DNA of 64,000 nucleotides, taken from NCBI GenBank assembly GCA_935421135.1, contig OW285192.1, forward strand, positions 13,595,501 through 13,659,500, read 5' to 3'. Made by a program: the position numbers and the translations under genes. Every line of letters begins with the position of its first letter. Position 1 is the stretch's first letter. Source of the DNA: Bugulina stolonifera. Its lineage: Eukaryota; Bryozoa; Gymnolaemata; Cheilostomatida; Bugulidae. A model generated the notes under the pieces. The model saw only the letters and a program-made list of their open reading frames with translations. It did not search any database and was not told where the DNA came from. Positions 26,901-40,300 of the stretch are shown one piece after another.

Positions 26901-27600
26901 TCATGTTATTTCATGTGTCACCTGTTACATTGGTAACAGGTACATTGATAACTCCTTATATGATTTATATACATACATCTGCTACATGTCACGGAATAAA
27001 ATAAATGCTTTAGCAAGTAGAAACCAGCCAATAAAAATAAGGCAGTTCAGTTTCTACATGGTTTATAGAGTTCTGATAACGTTTAGTCTCAGCTGATGAC
27101 CTGGATATACATTTACCAGAGGGAGATGACTTTCTTGTTTCCACCATTATTACAGAACCGATTATTTGGTGGTTCAGAGTTTTAACATTCAAGTTGGTTC
27201 TTCTAGAAGCAAACCTACAAAGTTAAATTAAATTATAGCAATGTATGCTAAACCAAGGAACAGCAAGGTTAGATGACCATTAGACCAATGCTTTTCAAAC
27301 AAGGTGGCTCTAATAAGTGCTTGTGTTAAAAAATCTCTATTTCTTCAAACTAATTCGATATGGCATATTTAATTTCTAGAAAAAGATACATTTTACAGAA
27401 ACAGTGTCTACTAGTACATTTATTAGTACATGATGGAACAAGCTATATAAAATGAGGTACTGCATGATTATTGTGTTTTGTGATAATTATAAATCTTCAA
27501 CATCCAACAGTGGCATTACAATAACTTACCATGGCAGGATTAGCATTATTACTGCTAATAGTCCCAATAGCACCCAACAAGCAGCTAATAACCTTGACAT
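23966..27600 (-). CDS. Galactose-3-O-sulfotransferase family (Gal3ST-like), Golgi type II membrane protein
   Basis: The predicted Golgi enzyme (429 aa) transfers sulfate from PAPS to the 3-OH of galactose on glycolipids or glycans. Exons are 27530-27600, 27117-27214, 26476-26766, 25947-26128, 25172-25341, 24780-25035 and 23966-24187, with all phases consistent. Exon 1 encodes MSR followed by a Leu-rich membrane anchor typical of type II Golgi proteins. The PAPS 5'-phosphosulfate loop is FVMTKVAKTGSSTLFSI. The 3'-phosphate-binding region lies in YTWIVPVREPVSWFESSV. The later DDRLLYMKLPRQTGDWAKF and FDASLLVMKKRLCW segments are typical of the Gal3ST family. The C-terminus ends with several Cys residues (NCVMNYC, NQDTC). 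The acceptor specificity cannot be read from the sequence. The first two exons are inferred from splice phase and hydrophobicity, so they are less certain than the rest. Confidence 0.85.
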
Positions 27601-28001
27601 TATTTCTAAGCTAACTTATGAAACTAGTCCTTGCCCTGTACTACATGTATCATGTTGATGCTGCACCAGCAATGAAACACATTTAGCTATTATTATGGTT
27701 ATATTGAGACAATTATAGATAATGTAACATATGAGAATAATGTGCTTATGAAGATGGATGAAGATGGATTAGTGTTGATATGCGTTAGTAGACACTCCCA
27801 GGTTACCGTTGGTATACATCTTACTAAGACCCTAGTTAAAGTACGAATATGCAAACTGGTGCCTACTATGATAGGGCATGATGGTCTTACCAACACACTG
27901 TCAGGTCATTTTCCCAATCTGTACCCAATGTTACCCTTACATGCTGGAGTATGGAAAACAAAAAATTAGTGTAATTGCATCTCATGCAAAAACTGAAATA
28001 T
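27601..28001. other. Upstream region of the sulfotransferase gene
   Basis: Probable 5' UTR and promoter. No exon or repeat seen. Confidence 0.4.
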
Positions 28002-28706
28002 TGTAATGGTAAATGTGACTCTATACTCAGCTTCCCGCACTACATTGCACTCGTCATGAATAATTACTACATAATTCATGTATATGGACTTGCCTACGTA
28101 GTAACATATCACTTATACACTTGTTATGTGCATTACTGAGCAGTTATACCCTTTTTATACCCATGTAAAGAGGGCCGACCTCTTAGAAATAGCTATAATT
28201 AATTTTGTACATGATTCGGATGATTTTAAGCATCTTTTATTATACCCGACCTATTTTGGGTCAACCTTGGGCTTCCAGCCGCCATGTTGTTGTGCAACTT
28301 CCGGAAGACCCTACGTCGACCTTTTTACCGGAACTTTCTTCGGAAGTTCTAATAGAAAGCACATTGTTTTTATGTTCATTGTTTCAGTTCATGCTTGGAT
28401 CTCAATAAAGACACTTCTAATACTACTTATACAGAGTCTTCTCTCATAGTATAGGTCGTTCCAGTTGACAAGGTCCCGACCTTGCTTCCCGAATTGCCTA
28501 CTAGGACTGAACATACTCTTTCTCAGTATAGCAAGATACGTAGCATTGACTCGGGACCACATGGGTCGTCTTGAATAGTCATTGGACTACTAGTACCTGT
28601 TGATCTTTCATGTAATGAGAAGGCCTAGCACCACTCATAGGTCCTTAATTTTTGGCAAAAGGTCGTCTTAGGATGACATACACGCTCAAACCCAGAAACC
28701 ATTACA
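28002..28706 (+). mobile_element. Solo LTR, copy 1
   Basis: 705 bp beginning TGTAATGGT and ending ACCATTACA, the perfect short inverted ends of an LTR. Flanking 4-bp sequences are ATAT and ATAC, a one-mismatch duplication. It shares its body with 59897-60560: the CTTTTATACCCATGTA block, the CTTCCGG...CCATGTTGTTG block, and GGCCTAGCACCACTCATAGG. A polyadenylation signal AATAAA lies at 28404-28409. The TATA box of copy 2 is mutated here. No internal retroelement genes adjoin it. Confidence 0.82.
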
Positions 28707-29425
28707 ATACCATGTGGTTGATTGGTTAGATATTCAGTGGTTTGAAACGCATAGTTAGATGAAACATGATTCATGATTCACCCATGTTTATGTATTCGGT
28801 GTAAATGGCCTTTAGCAATAATACATAAGTTTTGTAGATTACAAACATCACATAGATTAACATTATTGTGGAAATTTTAGGTTTTCTAACTTACATCTGG
28901 CAAAATATTTTGGACTTCAGGATGTAACAAATTTTATTCAAATTCACCGTTGGTGTAACTCTATAACTTACGCTAAGACTGTTTAGCTGCTCTTCTTATG
29001 CTGCTTTGGTACGCGTGCATAGTAGAGGGGATACATTGAATGTTTGACCAATGTATATGATTAATATGTGCAATACGCTACACATAGAAAATATACATGT
29101 AGACTGTGCTTGTTCAAACATGGTATGTATAGATATTTTGGGAACTGAGTCTACATGTTGTGTTTCATTATACTTGCACTCAATATCAGCCAATTTTAAT
29201 TACAAGTTGATTATTAAGATTTTCTCAATAATCAAGTAGTAATGTTAGCAGAAATTGAAACATGATGCAACTTTATTGTAAACAAGATATTTTTATTTTT
29301 ATTTACATTGTGGTAAGGCTTATTAGTATTTGTATTAAGAAAATTATTGCTGGAAAATAATTTTGGTCTCTAAATGTATTTAGTGTGAGTTTGCTATCTT
29401 TTATTTGTCTATTCTAGTCTATTCT
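28707..29425. other. Spacer 3' of short-collagen gene A
   Basis: AT-rich. No exon or repeat could be supported. Confidence 0.4.
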
Positions 29426-32400
29426 CTATTTACTGCACACCACGCAGGTCAGCTCTGAGCCATCCACATATGGTGGACAGTGTCCAATTGAAGAACAAGC
29501 CCCTTGAACAGGATAGAACAGTGCTCCATTTTCATTTCCTGGTCTACCGGCTACAGATTCAGGGGTCTTGTCTACACAAGCATAGTTGTACGCTCTCTTG
29601 TGTGAATAGTGGCCAGTCATCAGATACCCTTCATATTCCTAAGATTATTATATATTATAATATTAATAATATTATTATCGAAACTCTGGCTTGCTTGAGT
29701 TGAACTTTCAAGTCTTCAAACAAATTGTGTAGTGAAATCATTCAACACAGTGTGAAATCAAGTCATGTAACACAGTACGGAGTCAAGTCATGTAACACAG
29801 TACAAAGTCAAGTCATGTAACACAGTACAAAGTCAAGTCATGTAACACAGTACGGAGTCAAGTCATGTAACACAGTACAAAGTCAAGTCATGTAACACAG
29901 TACGGAGTCAAGTCATGTAAAGCGGTACATAGTCACTCAAGTCATGTAACGTAGTAGAAAGTCAAGTCATGTAACAGAATAAAAAGTCAAAGTCAGCTGC
30001 TATTTTTTCTGGATCAGAAAAATTATTTTTGAGCAACTTCATGTACTAATCACAAACAGTAAAACTGAATATCATTCTTACCTTAGTCCAAGATTGAGGG
30101 CAGGTTCTCTTAGCAGGAACCATTATGGTAGTTGATCTCTCAGCCGTGTAACATCTGGCACATGGCACATTCTGGTCCTGCATGTTTCCAGGGAAAAGGT
30201 TGCCCTCATGCTCATATTCAGCACCATAAATAAATGTACCTGTAGAGGTTCCTGGGTTAATATTGGAATATTCCGGATCAAGTGGAAGACACTGGTAGTT
30301 GGACGCCCCTCCAGAGTGTGTGTAGTGCTGTCCACCAACAAAACCTGCAGAAGAAAGCAATCATTCTGCTTGTAAAATTGTTCTAAATCTTTTCAAGTGT
30401 CACCTTTATTATTTCTTCAAGCGTCTCCCACTTTCCGCATGTGGTTGCGCTGACTGAACTAATGAGTCATGGGTTAGTTGAAGCTCATTTTTAAGCCAAA
30501 TGCTCTTCCTGATGTTACCCTCCGTTTTAATCCAGACTCCCAGTGTCGGGCATCGCTGGTTTGCATCACCCACACCTATACCTCCGTAACATTGAATAGT
30601 TTATCTATTAAATAAACTTAAGAATGAACTAGTTAAAAAGTTCAATATCTACATTACATTGTATTGGTTATAGCATAATTTTCACTACAACATGATATGA
30701 TCTAAGTTTCAGATTGCTTGTTTCATCTATCTTATATGGGATGATCTTTTGCTAAGTTTCCTTTCTCAAAGTATATCACACTAGCTTTAATTTTAGAGTT
30801 ATGTGCTCTTGCTCAACAGAAATCGATAACTTATTGGGGGAATAACTGCCACTAACTTCTTAATAACCTATGTTAGCTTACTTTTCATACTATTTCAACC
30901 CGAAGACTCAGGGTGGGAAACTGAAGTATACAGCAATATAGTTTAACTCTATACAGAGTTGTCTTCACATTGCATACTCAATACTCACCCTCATAGACTA
31001 GCTCTGACTCGCTACCACAGGATGTTCTGCCCCACCTTATGTATGAGGACCCTCCTGTACCGGTAGTTGTCTCCCCTACATAATAGAGTGAATAATCATG
31101 ATGCCATAATATACATTGTAGTACATGGTATGCTCTATCAATACTTGTTACAACAAATATTTTTATTGCGGGTATGTTTTGTGAGCTGCCAAGGAACTTG
31201 AATCCATAACTGTAACTGTAGCTGTAAAAATAGTCTATCCCTGATTGAGAAGACTAATTTGATGCAGTGCTTAATGTGCCTATCCTCTTTTTAGGTGATT
31301 AAGTGGCCTAGAGCATGTTTTATGTCATGTTACAAAGAAAAATGGTTGCAGTAAAACCAGTCTTTTAATATCGATCCACATTGAGAAAGAATGACTGGGC
31401 ATTGAAATGTAGAATATGATTGCAAGTAGGGTATACTTACCCTCAGCTCCTTCCAGCTTAGCCAGCGTCTGCTGCATCTTGATCAGGAGGGCGTGTCCAA
31501 TTGACTCATTGATTCCCTTCAGTAGCTCTTCTGACAACAGGATATAGTGAGCAAATATAATAATACAATAACTGCCACATGGATGGACAAATATGAGCAC
31601 AGAGCTTAAACTTGCTGCATAACAAGATGAAAATTGAGCAAAATTACCCAAACCCAAAACCACCAGCACTTTAAACGTGCTGGTTTGTTTACAAAAAATT
31701 GGAGAGCGTTTGCTTTCCTAAACAGCTAACTCAACCGCCACAGCTGTTTGGTTCTAATCTATCATACATTGTGTGCTGTCTATAAGCTTGAGTAGTAGCT
31801 GTTACCTTCATTAAGATGTTCACAGTCCCTTCCGTCACGCCCATCCCTTCCTGGACTTCCTGGAGGGCCTCTCAACCAAGCGATTTCAGCTAAAAACATG
31901 TATGTGTCTACATGTACATCATGCACATGTAAATATGCACATAAAGTATGATACCTGATCAGTATTAATATATAACAGTTCAATGTTCTGAAAGCGTGTT
32001 AAGAAATTTTCATTTGTATCGGAATAGTAAGTTTCTCATAGCTACAGCACAATGTGAATTCTAAATTGTAGCTGTTATAGGTTTATTGACATGTATCGCG
32101 AAAAGATATAACATATAGAAAGAATGGTCAAATCCCGTAACCCAATTAGCATTGGTTCTCAGTTTAATGCTGTACAGATACATACTGCCTTCTGGTCCGT
32201 CTACATTTCTCTTGGATCGGATCTCTTCACGAATTTCCTAAAGTATAGTAAATAGGATATGCATGCACTAGTCAAGTTTTTGAACCTTATAAAATTATGG
32301 CATCTATAATCTATAACATGGTTGTAGTCATATGCAGATTTCAAATTAAGATGGGTAAGCACACTATATAATTTTATACTGTACAATATAGGCCACAGTT

Positions 32401-33369
32401 GACTAGTTATAAAAATTAGTTAACTTTATATTTTTATGCTAGGGCTGATGTAAGGGCATTTTGAATTGAGCAGCTAAGGCCCAAGACTTTTTTTTAATCT
32501 TTTGGGATGTAGCCTAGTTGGCTTGAAACCTAGTAGTCCAGTGGCTTAGTAGCTGCTAGACAACTAGGTTCAGGCTAACTAGGTGCTGTCAGCCCACAGC
32601 CAAAAGATTATCCTACCAGACCAGCAATTACATTTACAAAAATGTAGAATCAAACTGGTTTCAATGGTAGACATTATTATTATTTTAATATTAGTATTTT
32701 TGTTACAAGCCATGATTGTGTAAGCTATTAATATGTTGTACTCTTTAGCTGCACCGAATCTGTTCAGATTTAGATAGATATTGCTGAATTAGACAAGACA
32801 TAAATGAAGTAGACCAGGCGCCATAGCATAATAGCATTGTAGATTAAAAATATCTTTTATAAAATTTGAAGTATTGACTTTATAGGAAAAGATTTTCTCA
32901 AATATGAATTCAATTTGCAATACATTATTTTATCCTTAATGCTATCATTGCCATTATTTGTTTACCTTTTAAATCTAGATGAATATTTATATATGTAGGC
33001 ATCAACAATGACACATTTACACTTGAGCAGGGATTGCCTCGACTCTAGTCTCGGACTATCTGGCTTCCCTTTTGTGTAATTTTATACTTGCTATGCTTTT
33101 ACTATAACTTATTGTTGTTATTGATAAGCAATAAACTCAATAATAATAAATAATAATAATTTAAATTGAGTTACCACTACCTGATGATGTGGAGTGTTAA
33201 TAGCCAGATGTTTATCCTCCAGTTTCCATATTTTAGCACCGAAGTAGCAGGAGATAGCAAGGGCTGTTATGGCTAGCAGAAGAGACACCACCGATATCAC
33301 TGTGCTGGGGGAGGCTCTGGAACCTTCTCGAACTTTTGGTTTCACGGCCAAGTTGTCAACAGGATCCAT
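29426..33369 (-). CDS. Short-chain collagen-like protein A (type II membrane, spongin-type C-terminal domain)
   Basis: The model is 325 aa. Exons are 33181-33369, 32186-32237, 31806-31889, 31441-31530, 30989-31075, 30082-30344 and 29426-29638. An N-terminal cytoplasmic tail is followed by a membrane segment (VSLLLAITALAISCYFGAKI), a linker with a basic KR site, a very short Gly-X-Y run (RGPPGSPGRDGRDGRDC), a helical INESIGHALLIKMQQTLAKL segment, and a Cys-rich C-terminal domain. That domain contains YIRWGRTSC, NYQCLPLDPEY, CARCYTAERSTTIMVPAKRTCP and ENGALFYPVQGACSS, and ends TCVVCSK. The C-terminal domain resembles short-chain collagen C4 of freshwater sponges. It is probably a cell-surface or shed matrix component. 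A paralogue with the same seven-exon structure lies at 56046-58898. With only about five triplets, trimerisation may depend on the helical segment rather than collagen. Confidence 0.85.
29753..29988 (+). repeat. 25-bp minisatellite in the last intron of collagen gene A
   Basis: About nine tandem units of AGTCAAGTCATGTAACACAG followed by TACGG or TACAA. Later units are degenerate. It lies between exons 6 and 7 of the collagen gene and is absent from the paralogue. Confidence 0.9.
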
Positions 33370-36300
33370 GGTGGGTAGTTAAGTGTGTTATGGGTGTTCT
33401 TTTGTGTATTATGGGCCTTATATATACCAGCCTAACCTGTGTGACGTAATAGTTATTCTGGTACAAGTTCAGTAAACACAAGTTTGATTGTATGTGATTT
33501 GCACAGTCACCTTAATTTCCTCATAACTAAGCAAATGATTGGTTGGTTCTTCTAACCTGTTCGTAACCCAAAGTTTATTTCATGGAACACCGATAGATAG
33601 AAAATCCTCAAGCGTATAAAAATCTATTATGTGATCAAGTAGCAGGAAGCAGCTGTGGCCTAGTGGTGTTAGGAAGAACATCCAGTCACAATTGCTCCCG
33701 TGCCTCATATTAAAGTCCTTGGGGGTCATGTAAACCAGCATAGCTTCAAGGCAACTCCTCTACCTCTGCCAAAAAAGGCCATTGGGCCATCTGGGCCTTT
33801 CTCACAGGGAGTTGGCCGGCACTGGCACCTGGCAGTACAAGCTGCAAGGGGCTGGTAACGCCAAGGAGTATAGGGTGGTGAGTTTTTTATGTGATCAAGT
33901 AGCAATAATTCTAGCAGGAAACAACAATTACATTATTTCTTAAAGTACTACTGAAATCATACCTTTTCATGTAGCAATTATGTTATATAGGTTATTATTT
34001 TTTCATATATACCACAAAAATTCATATAACATAATCAGTTTGTCTGTTTTCTGCAAATGGAAAACACTGCAATCTCTCATTCTGCCATATTGAATCACAA
34101 AGGATGTAAACTTTGTTTACTCTGTAACTGTGGAAACAAAATGGAAGCTGTTACATAACAAAGCCTAGCCAATTAAATTAGTGTGGTTAATTTAGCTGAA
34201 ATTCCAGCATAGGTAGTGGGTGGGAATTAATGCCAGCAGTACCCAATGTCCTCATCTAATCTGCTATTCCAAGTCTAGGCTAGGTAAAACTTTGCTTGTT
34301 ACAACAGAGTACCTCAGTTCTGCAATGTGTTTTTGTTTTGTGTGCATTTACTTACTACAGCATGTGGCCCCAACTGATGTATACCACACTTACACCACTC
34401 TCAATTGGCTTGAATACCTGTTGCATTACTTCCTATCCCTCCAATGAAATATTTATTTGTATTAGAGTGCAGTACATTTTAATATACAGTACTACAATGC
34501 ATGCACGTTGTAATACACGTACATACTGATACTGTATTAGACCATAACGCATATAATATTATTATATACAGTTATACTATATGTATATACTGTGTTTATA
34601 ATTCAGTGTAATATAATATAGTCTATATAATATAGTCTATCTAGTATATACTACAAAATGTATATACTATATAGTATCTACTCTATATTTTCATGCAAGT
34701 ACTACTGTATATTATCTGTACCTGCATGTACATGATTTGTATTAATAAGTAATATGGTTGAACATATTTATAATCTTAAACAAGTCTGGATGTACATCTA
34801 GGTCTATATAACAATTATTACATGCATATTATATTGCCATTTGTAATTTAAATATTAAAATTATTTTGCATGTATACAATTGTATTATACTAACAATATC
34901 TGCATAAGTATTATATTACTACAACATAGCCATAGCCCTCAACAAGCTTTGATCAGGAACTAAAGAAATATTTGTCTCAATATCCTCACTCAGTGCTTCC
35001 TTTGCTTGCCCTGCTTGTACTGTATTACTCAATGGCTGGTCATATTATTGAGAAAACCATAGGATTACATAAGCCAAATAATTACAGAAAGCTCATAGCT
35101 GTGAGATTGTAGTGTAAGTATGGGGCACCTGGTAACTCCCCTACACAGGACTATAATTAGAGAGCCAAGCTACGGGCCTTCACACGTCATACAGGATGTG
35201 GGCAACACCCCTGTAACTTGGGACTTCCTTTTCCAGAACCCACTTTTCATGATGATTTTATATGCTGGCATATCCCAGCCCAAATTATTTTCAGAGTTTT
35301 GATAAAGTGAATATAGCAGCCTCAGGGCTTAAAGTTTAGATATACCAAACAAAATATTATCATTTCTGTAGCCCTTTAAGTATTCTAGTTAAACTAAAAT
35401 CAACCTAAGCTTTTACCACACAAGATCCATTGGATTGAACACCATGTACTGGTGCAAGTCTAGTAGAAAGGTGACCGATTTTTAGCATTTTCAATCACTA
35501 TATTATGTTTTGTTACAATCCTGATTATTTTGTCGGTATGGGATGCTTGTGATAGGATATGAGTTCTTACTGTTTTCCTTCCCTTATAACTGTGATCATA
35601 CAACATCAAAGTACTAAATAAGAGGACTACAAACGAAGACCATAGCCTTACTCCTTATATTACATTTACCATAGCCTAAAAGCCCAAACAGACTAGCCTT
35701 TCCACCACGTTTTCCAATGTGACAACTTTTTCTCGCTGGATAATACACACCTAGCGATATTTCCGCCACAAACGCAATTTCTAGTCTGAGTATGAGTGCA
35801 AAAACAGCCAATTATTTTTATATGATGCCTCCTGTGTGCAGACCACATCATAGCAGCGACACCAGTTGGAATATTTGTTTACAGACAAAAGTGTGGAATG
35901 AAGGCGGTAAAAACTTTGCTGGTCAATTAGAAGCCAGTGTTATTGTGAGCGAAACATGAAATATTAAACACGTTTCATAATGGGAGAACAGGGAGTTTTC
36001 GCTCAATTTTGTGACACCCCATCGCTCCACCATCGATTCATGGCAAATAATGGCACGGACTTACATATAGCTAGTCTGCTTCTGCCTTTACCTCCCAACA
36101 TTACATTGACTATGACCTCACTCCCATATAACATGGCCCATAGCCTTCTCTCACATTACATTGACCATAACCTAACCCCTCTCATTACATTGACCATAAC
36201 AGCACTCTACATTAAAGCTGAAAATATCGTAACTAGAGAAACTTTGAGAATACAGCTAGATGTAGATATAAGCATAGGCACATGTTACACTTGGTCTATT

Positions 36301-37326
36301 ATTGCATCTAGTCGACATGTACATGTATAACGTAATGTAAATAATTAATCTAGTGATATCTCGCTGAAAAACATCCCAGTTTTGAAATTTGTGTTGATAA
36401 TATTTCTACAGCTGTTTACAAAGCAGTGGGAGATGGCGATGTCAGCGTAACGGCGTCAACGTGACGCTCTAGGACCGGTTCACATGCACCTATATTCTAT
36501 GAACAGTGACAATATTATAAGTTTAGAATTACATACACATGCATGTAGATCATTTTTCTATTATACCAATGACATTGTTGATTGTCTACTGAGTTAATTG
36601 CTTGTGACAAAAATTATGGTTCAATACACTTTAACAATATTGACAATGATTCTCACCAGCTTGTAACAACTCGTTATCTTGATTGCATAACTAAGGCTAG
36701 TGCTAAATATAGATGGTATAATAAATGTAGTATAATATTATCTGCCCACTCATGATTGAAAGGGTATTAGTCACTTACATTTTTCCTTATACACGCAGGT
36801 GTCAAATTCATAGTGCCTTTTCCGAATAAATGCCGTAGAATTCTGCATAAACAGCGAGTTGTCTTACATATTTATTTCACAAATTTCTAGAAAATCTAAT
36901 CATTGGTTTACCTGAAAACACTGTAGCTAATGTACTATAAGTTGGGTACTAGAGTACTTAATAATGTAAGGGCAATGTCATAAGTTTATTGAAGGAAACA
37001 TTTGGTGCAGACAAGTAACTCTTCTTAATGCAAACGACATAGAAAACCATAATAATTATGTCAAATGTATTTGAATAGTCAAAAGCTAGCAATCTCATTA
37101 AAACAACTCCATGTATATGACATACATGTACATTGTATATGATGCCGCTCACATGTAAAAATGTATATTAGGTATATTATTATACACTGCATTCTACTGT
37201 CTGATAGTAATTACATTGCGAAATATCAAAAATTAAGCCATGCTTTGCCTCATCCGTACACCAAAAATCCATAATATACTGAGTGTAATGCTGATAGAAC
37301 TGTTATTGTGTGAAAGGCCCAACAGT
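33370..37326. other. 4-kb interval between collagen A and the secreted-protein gene
   Basis: No convincing exon. A GTGGCCTAGTGGTGTTAGG A-box-like motif at about 33655 starts a possible tRNA-derived SINE running to roughly 33880. The stretch 34500-34900 is very AT-rich with TATA-type repeats. A degenerate CATTACATTGACCATAAC repeat lies around 36095-36205. Confidence 0.35.
33652..33880 (+). repeat. Possible tRNA-derived SINE
   Basis: Starts GCAGCTGTGGCCTAGTGG, which resembles a tRNA gene start with an RNA polymerase III A box, followed by a non-tRNA body with no ORF. A B box is not clear, so the copy is degenerate or the assignment is wrong. Confidence 0.35.
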
Positions 37327-40300
37327 CTATCCAAAGTAATAAAGAATCATTCGTCTTTCGGCCTCTTCAACTATGCACTCGTAATAGCTTCTGGTACGAG
37401 CTAGTCCACATATTGAAACGTCCCTCATAGAATCTAGATGAATAATAATACTAAATAACAAATACTGGATCAGTAAATCAAGACCAAGTAGTATGGATGC
37501 CAAATTATGGAAAAACTTGGAATCTGGGTAGCAAGAGCAGTCACGCTCTCTAGCAGACAACGGTTTTATTTGTAGCTCCCATCTTTGGGAAAATAAAAAA
37601 ATCCATGCACCCACTGCCACAACTAAACCTTATAAATACTATAACTAGGCTACATGTAGTATAAAACTATATTGGCATAATAGCCTATGCTATCAAGGTC
37701 ATCCAAATGTGAACACACCAATAACAATACCTAAACACTTTGTTCCTAGGTAGTTCTTTAGCCTCAACTCCCCTCCTTTGCAGTATGTGTCATACCCTCC
37801 TAAATTGCAGATCATTTCCACATTCTTAACTAAGAAATCTTTTCTGTCTTTTTTTAAAAGTAACTTCTGCTCTCCCAGACAGTTACTAAAGTGATAGTGG
37901 AGCATAGAGAGTTCTTCAGCAACCTGGAATGTCAAAGTTATTGACATTTACATGTAGTTTACATACATTGCTATACAACACTCTAGCCTGAGTTCTCAGA
38001 CAAAGAGAAAAAAAATGGGTCAGCTCAGTGACTATTACGAAGGGTTTAAGATCCAGACTATGTGATGCATAACGCTAATTAGTAGAAACAGTTTTTGTAC
38101 TGGTATTGAGAATATTCTCATTGAGATAGTTTTCTAGTATTAACCTGGAAACTGATTTGTTACATTGAAGGGCAACTACTTTTCCCATGCCAGCTAGTAT
38201 AGTAAACACAAGGATAAACATTGAACAGTTCATAAAATGCATGTGGAAACCCATGAAGTTGAATGCCAATTGAGTAGGCCAAATAAAATAGGAATACAAA
38301 GTGTGATGTTACATGTAAATGAGAAAAGACAGCAGACTTTAAAATCTTTCAATCGTAAAATGCATAAGGAACCATTAGAGAACGATCAGATTTCCCCTGA
38401 TTGTTGTCGACTTTGATAAGCCAATCTTGTCTTGTTACCTGGGAGCCATCTTGAGAGAGGAAGCATGCACAGTTATCTACTTTACAGTAATCGAGTAAAA
38501 TAGGCATTCCAGGCAGAGAAACAGTGTCCTACAAAAACATCCCAAACAATAATTACACATAACTCATATTATCCCCGTCTGTTATATATACATGTATATG
38601 TCTCTATATATATATAATTACATACATGTACAGTATATAGACATAATATAACAGATGGTGATAATTTGAATTAGCTTGCAGTCCCATAGAAACTACTTGT
38701 GTAGAAGTAGCTTGTATGGATATCAAGCTAACCACTGTACTAGACTATTTGATACTACAGAGCTGCTGGTAACAAGTCAAGGATTATTATAGTAATACAA
38801 TACTTGACTGATCAGATATACAATGTAGAAGGTCTCTGCTTTAAAATTATGTTTTGCTTTTTAATGTACATGTAGTACAACTATGATGTGCTTATGATTG
38901 TCAAAATATAAATAGAAAGAAGACAACTATAATACCCCCTTATATGAGTATTATGCATAATTACTATAATACATGGGTTATATAATTTTACTGCATTATC
39001 TGCTATGCAGTTCCAATACAAGTTTAATTAAGATGTCATGTATTTACCAGCCATTTCCCTAAGTAGATCATCAGAGTCAAACTCTTTTGAGCGATAGTTC
39101 TATTTACAAAGGAAGAATCTGTGTATTCTGCTTGAGTGAATGAGGTACAAGTGAGTAGAACAGCTGCTGCCACTACAACACACACAAATGTATATAAAAG
39201 TACAGTATTACATTATTTTGGTTTTCATGTTACAATTTATGAATTTATATCTACAATATTTCATCCTAGAGTGCGATTAAGAATAGCCTACAGCACTATG
39301 TAAGTTAGTGGAATCCATATAATCACTGTATGTAGACTTCTAGTTTTAGCATCTGCGGTGACATGGTTGAATTTTGTATTCTACTAGAAAAACATGTTTG
39401 TCTAATAGCCAAATTGGCTGCAAGCACACCCAGGGTATATAATCTTATGTGTAAAGCTACATGTATACCTACTGTATGATTAAGACAGCACATTTAAAAT
39501 TTTAGGCTATTGAAAAGTAGTATAGTCAGTGCACTTCTAGACAGACACGCACTCATTGACCCCTGTTTTCAACCAATCACAAGCCGGTATTTCCGATTTC
39601 AACCAATCACAGAAGAGCACAAAAATTTTGCACACGACCTTGCCAAGGTCACCCCAAAATCCCCCCTTCTGATTGGTCGAAAAAACATTTGCACACTTGA
39701 CCCCGAACCCGGCCACGACCCCTTCCCTTCCTCCTTCCCACCCTCCTCCCCTCCCCCTCCCCCACCTCCCACTCCTCCCTCCTCCCCGCCACCGCCCTCG
39801 TCCCGTCCGCGCCACCGCCGTCGCCGCCGCCGCCACCGCCGCCCTCACCACCGCCGTCGCCGCCGCCACCACCACCGCCCTCACCACCGTCGCCGCCACC
39901 GCCGCCGCCGCCACCACCGCCACCACCACCACCGCCGCCACCACCACCACCGCCACCGCCGCCGCCGCCGCCACCACCACCACCACCACCGCCGCCGCCG
40001 CCGCCGCCGCCATCACCGTCATCACCGCCACCCCACCACCACCGCCCCCCCCCCCCCCCCCCCGCAACCCCCACTCACCCGAACGACCAATCGTTTGAGG
40101 CGGTCAAGCCGCGTCCGCCCACGTTGCGTGCGGCGCCGACCGTACACGTGGAGGCGACGCCGGTGCCCCGTATCCACCGGGCCAAGCGACTAGGCAGCGG
40201 CCCGCCGCCCATTCCGAGTTCCACTGGGGTGGGACTATAATGTAATATATTAAATTGTTTAGCCTCCCTATAAAAATATATAGTAGTAGGGTGTGAGTTA

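Noticed and set aside
28126..28449. 107-aa ORF as a gene
   Set aside because: Lies wholly within solo LTR copy 1, and the matching copy 2 does not keep the frame.
35980..36330. 116-aa ORF on the plus strand
   Set aside because: Partly made of a degenerate CATTACATTGACCATAAC repeat, with no domain or splice signals.
39510..40193. 227-aa His/Arg/Pro-rich ORF, and poly-Gly and poly-Ala ORFs on the other strand and in other frames
   Set aside because: All arise from the CCG/CCA triplet tract of the terminal repeat. They are open in several frames on both strands, and the same set appears in the right repeat.
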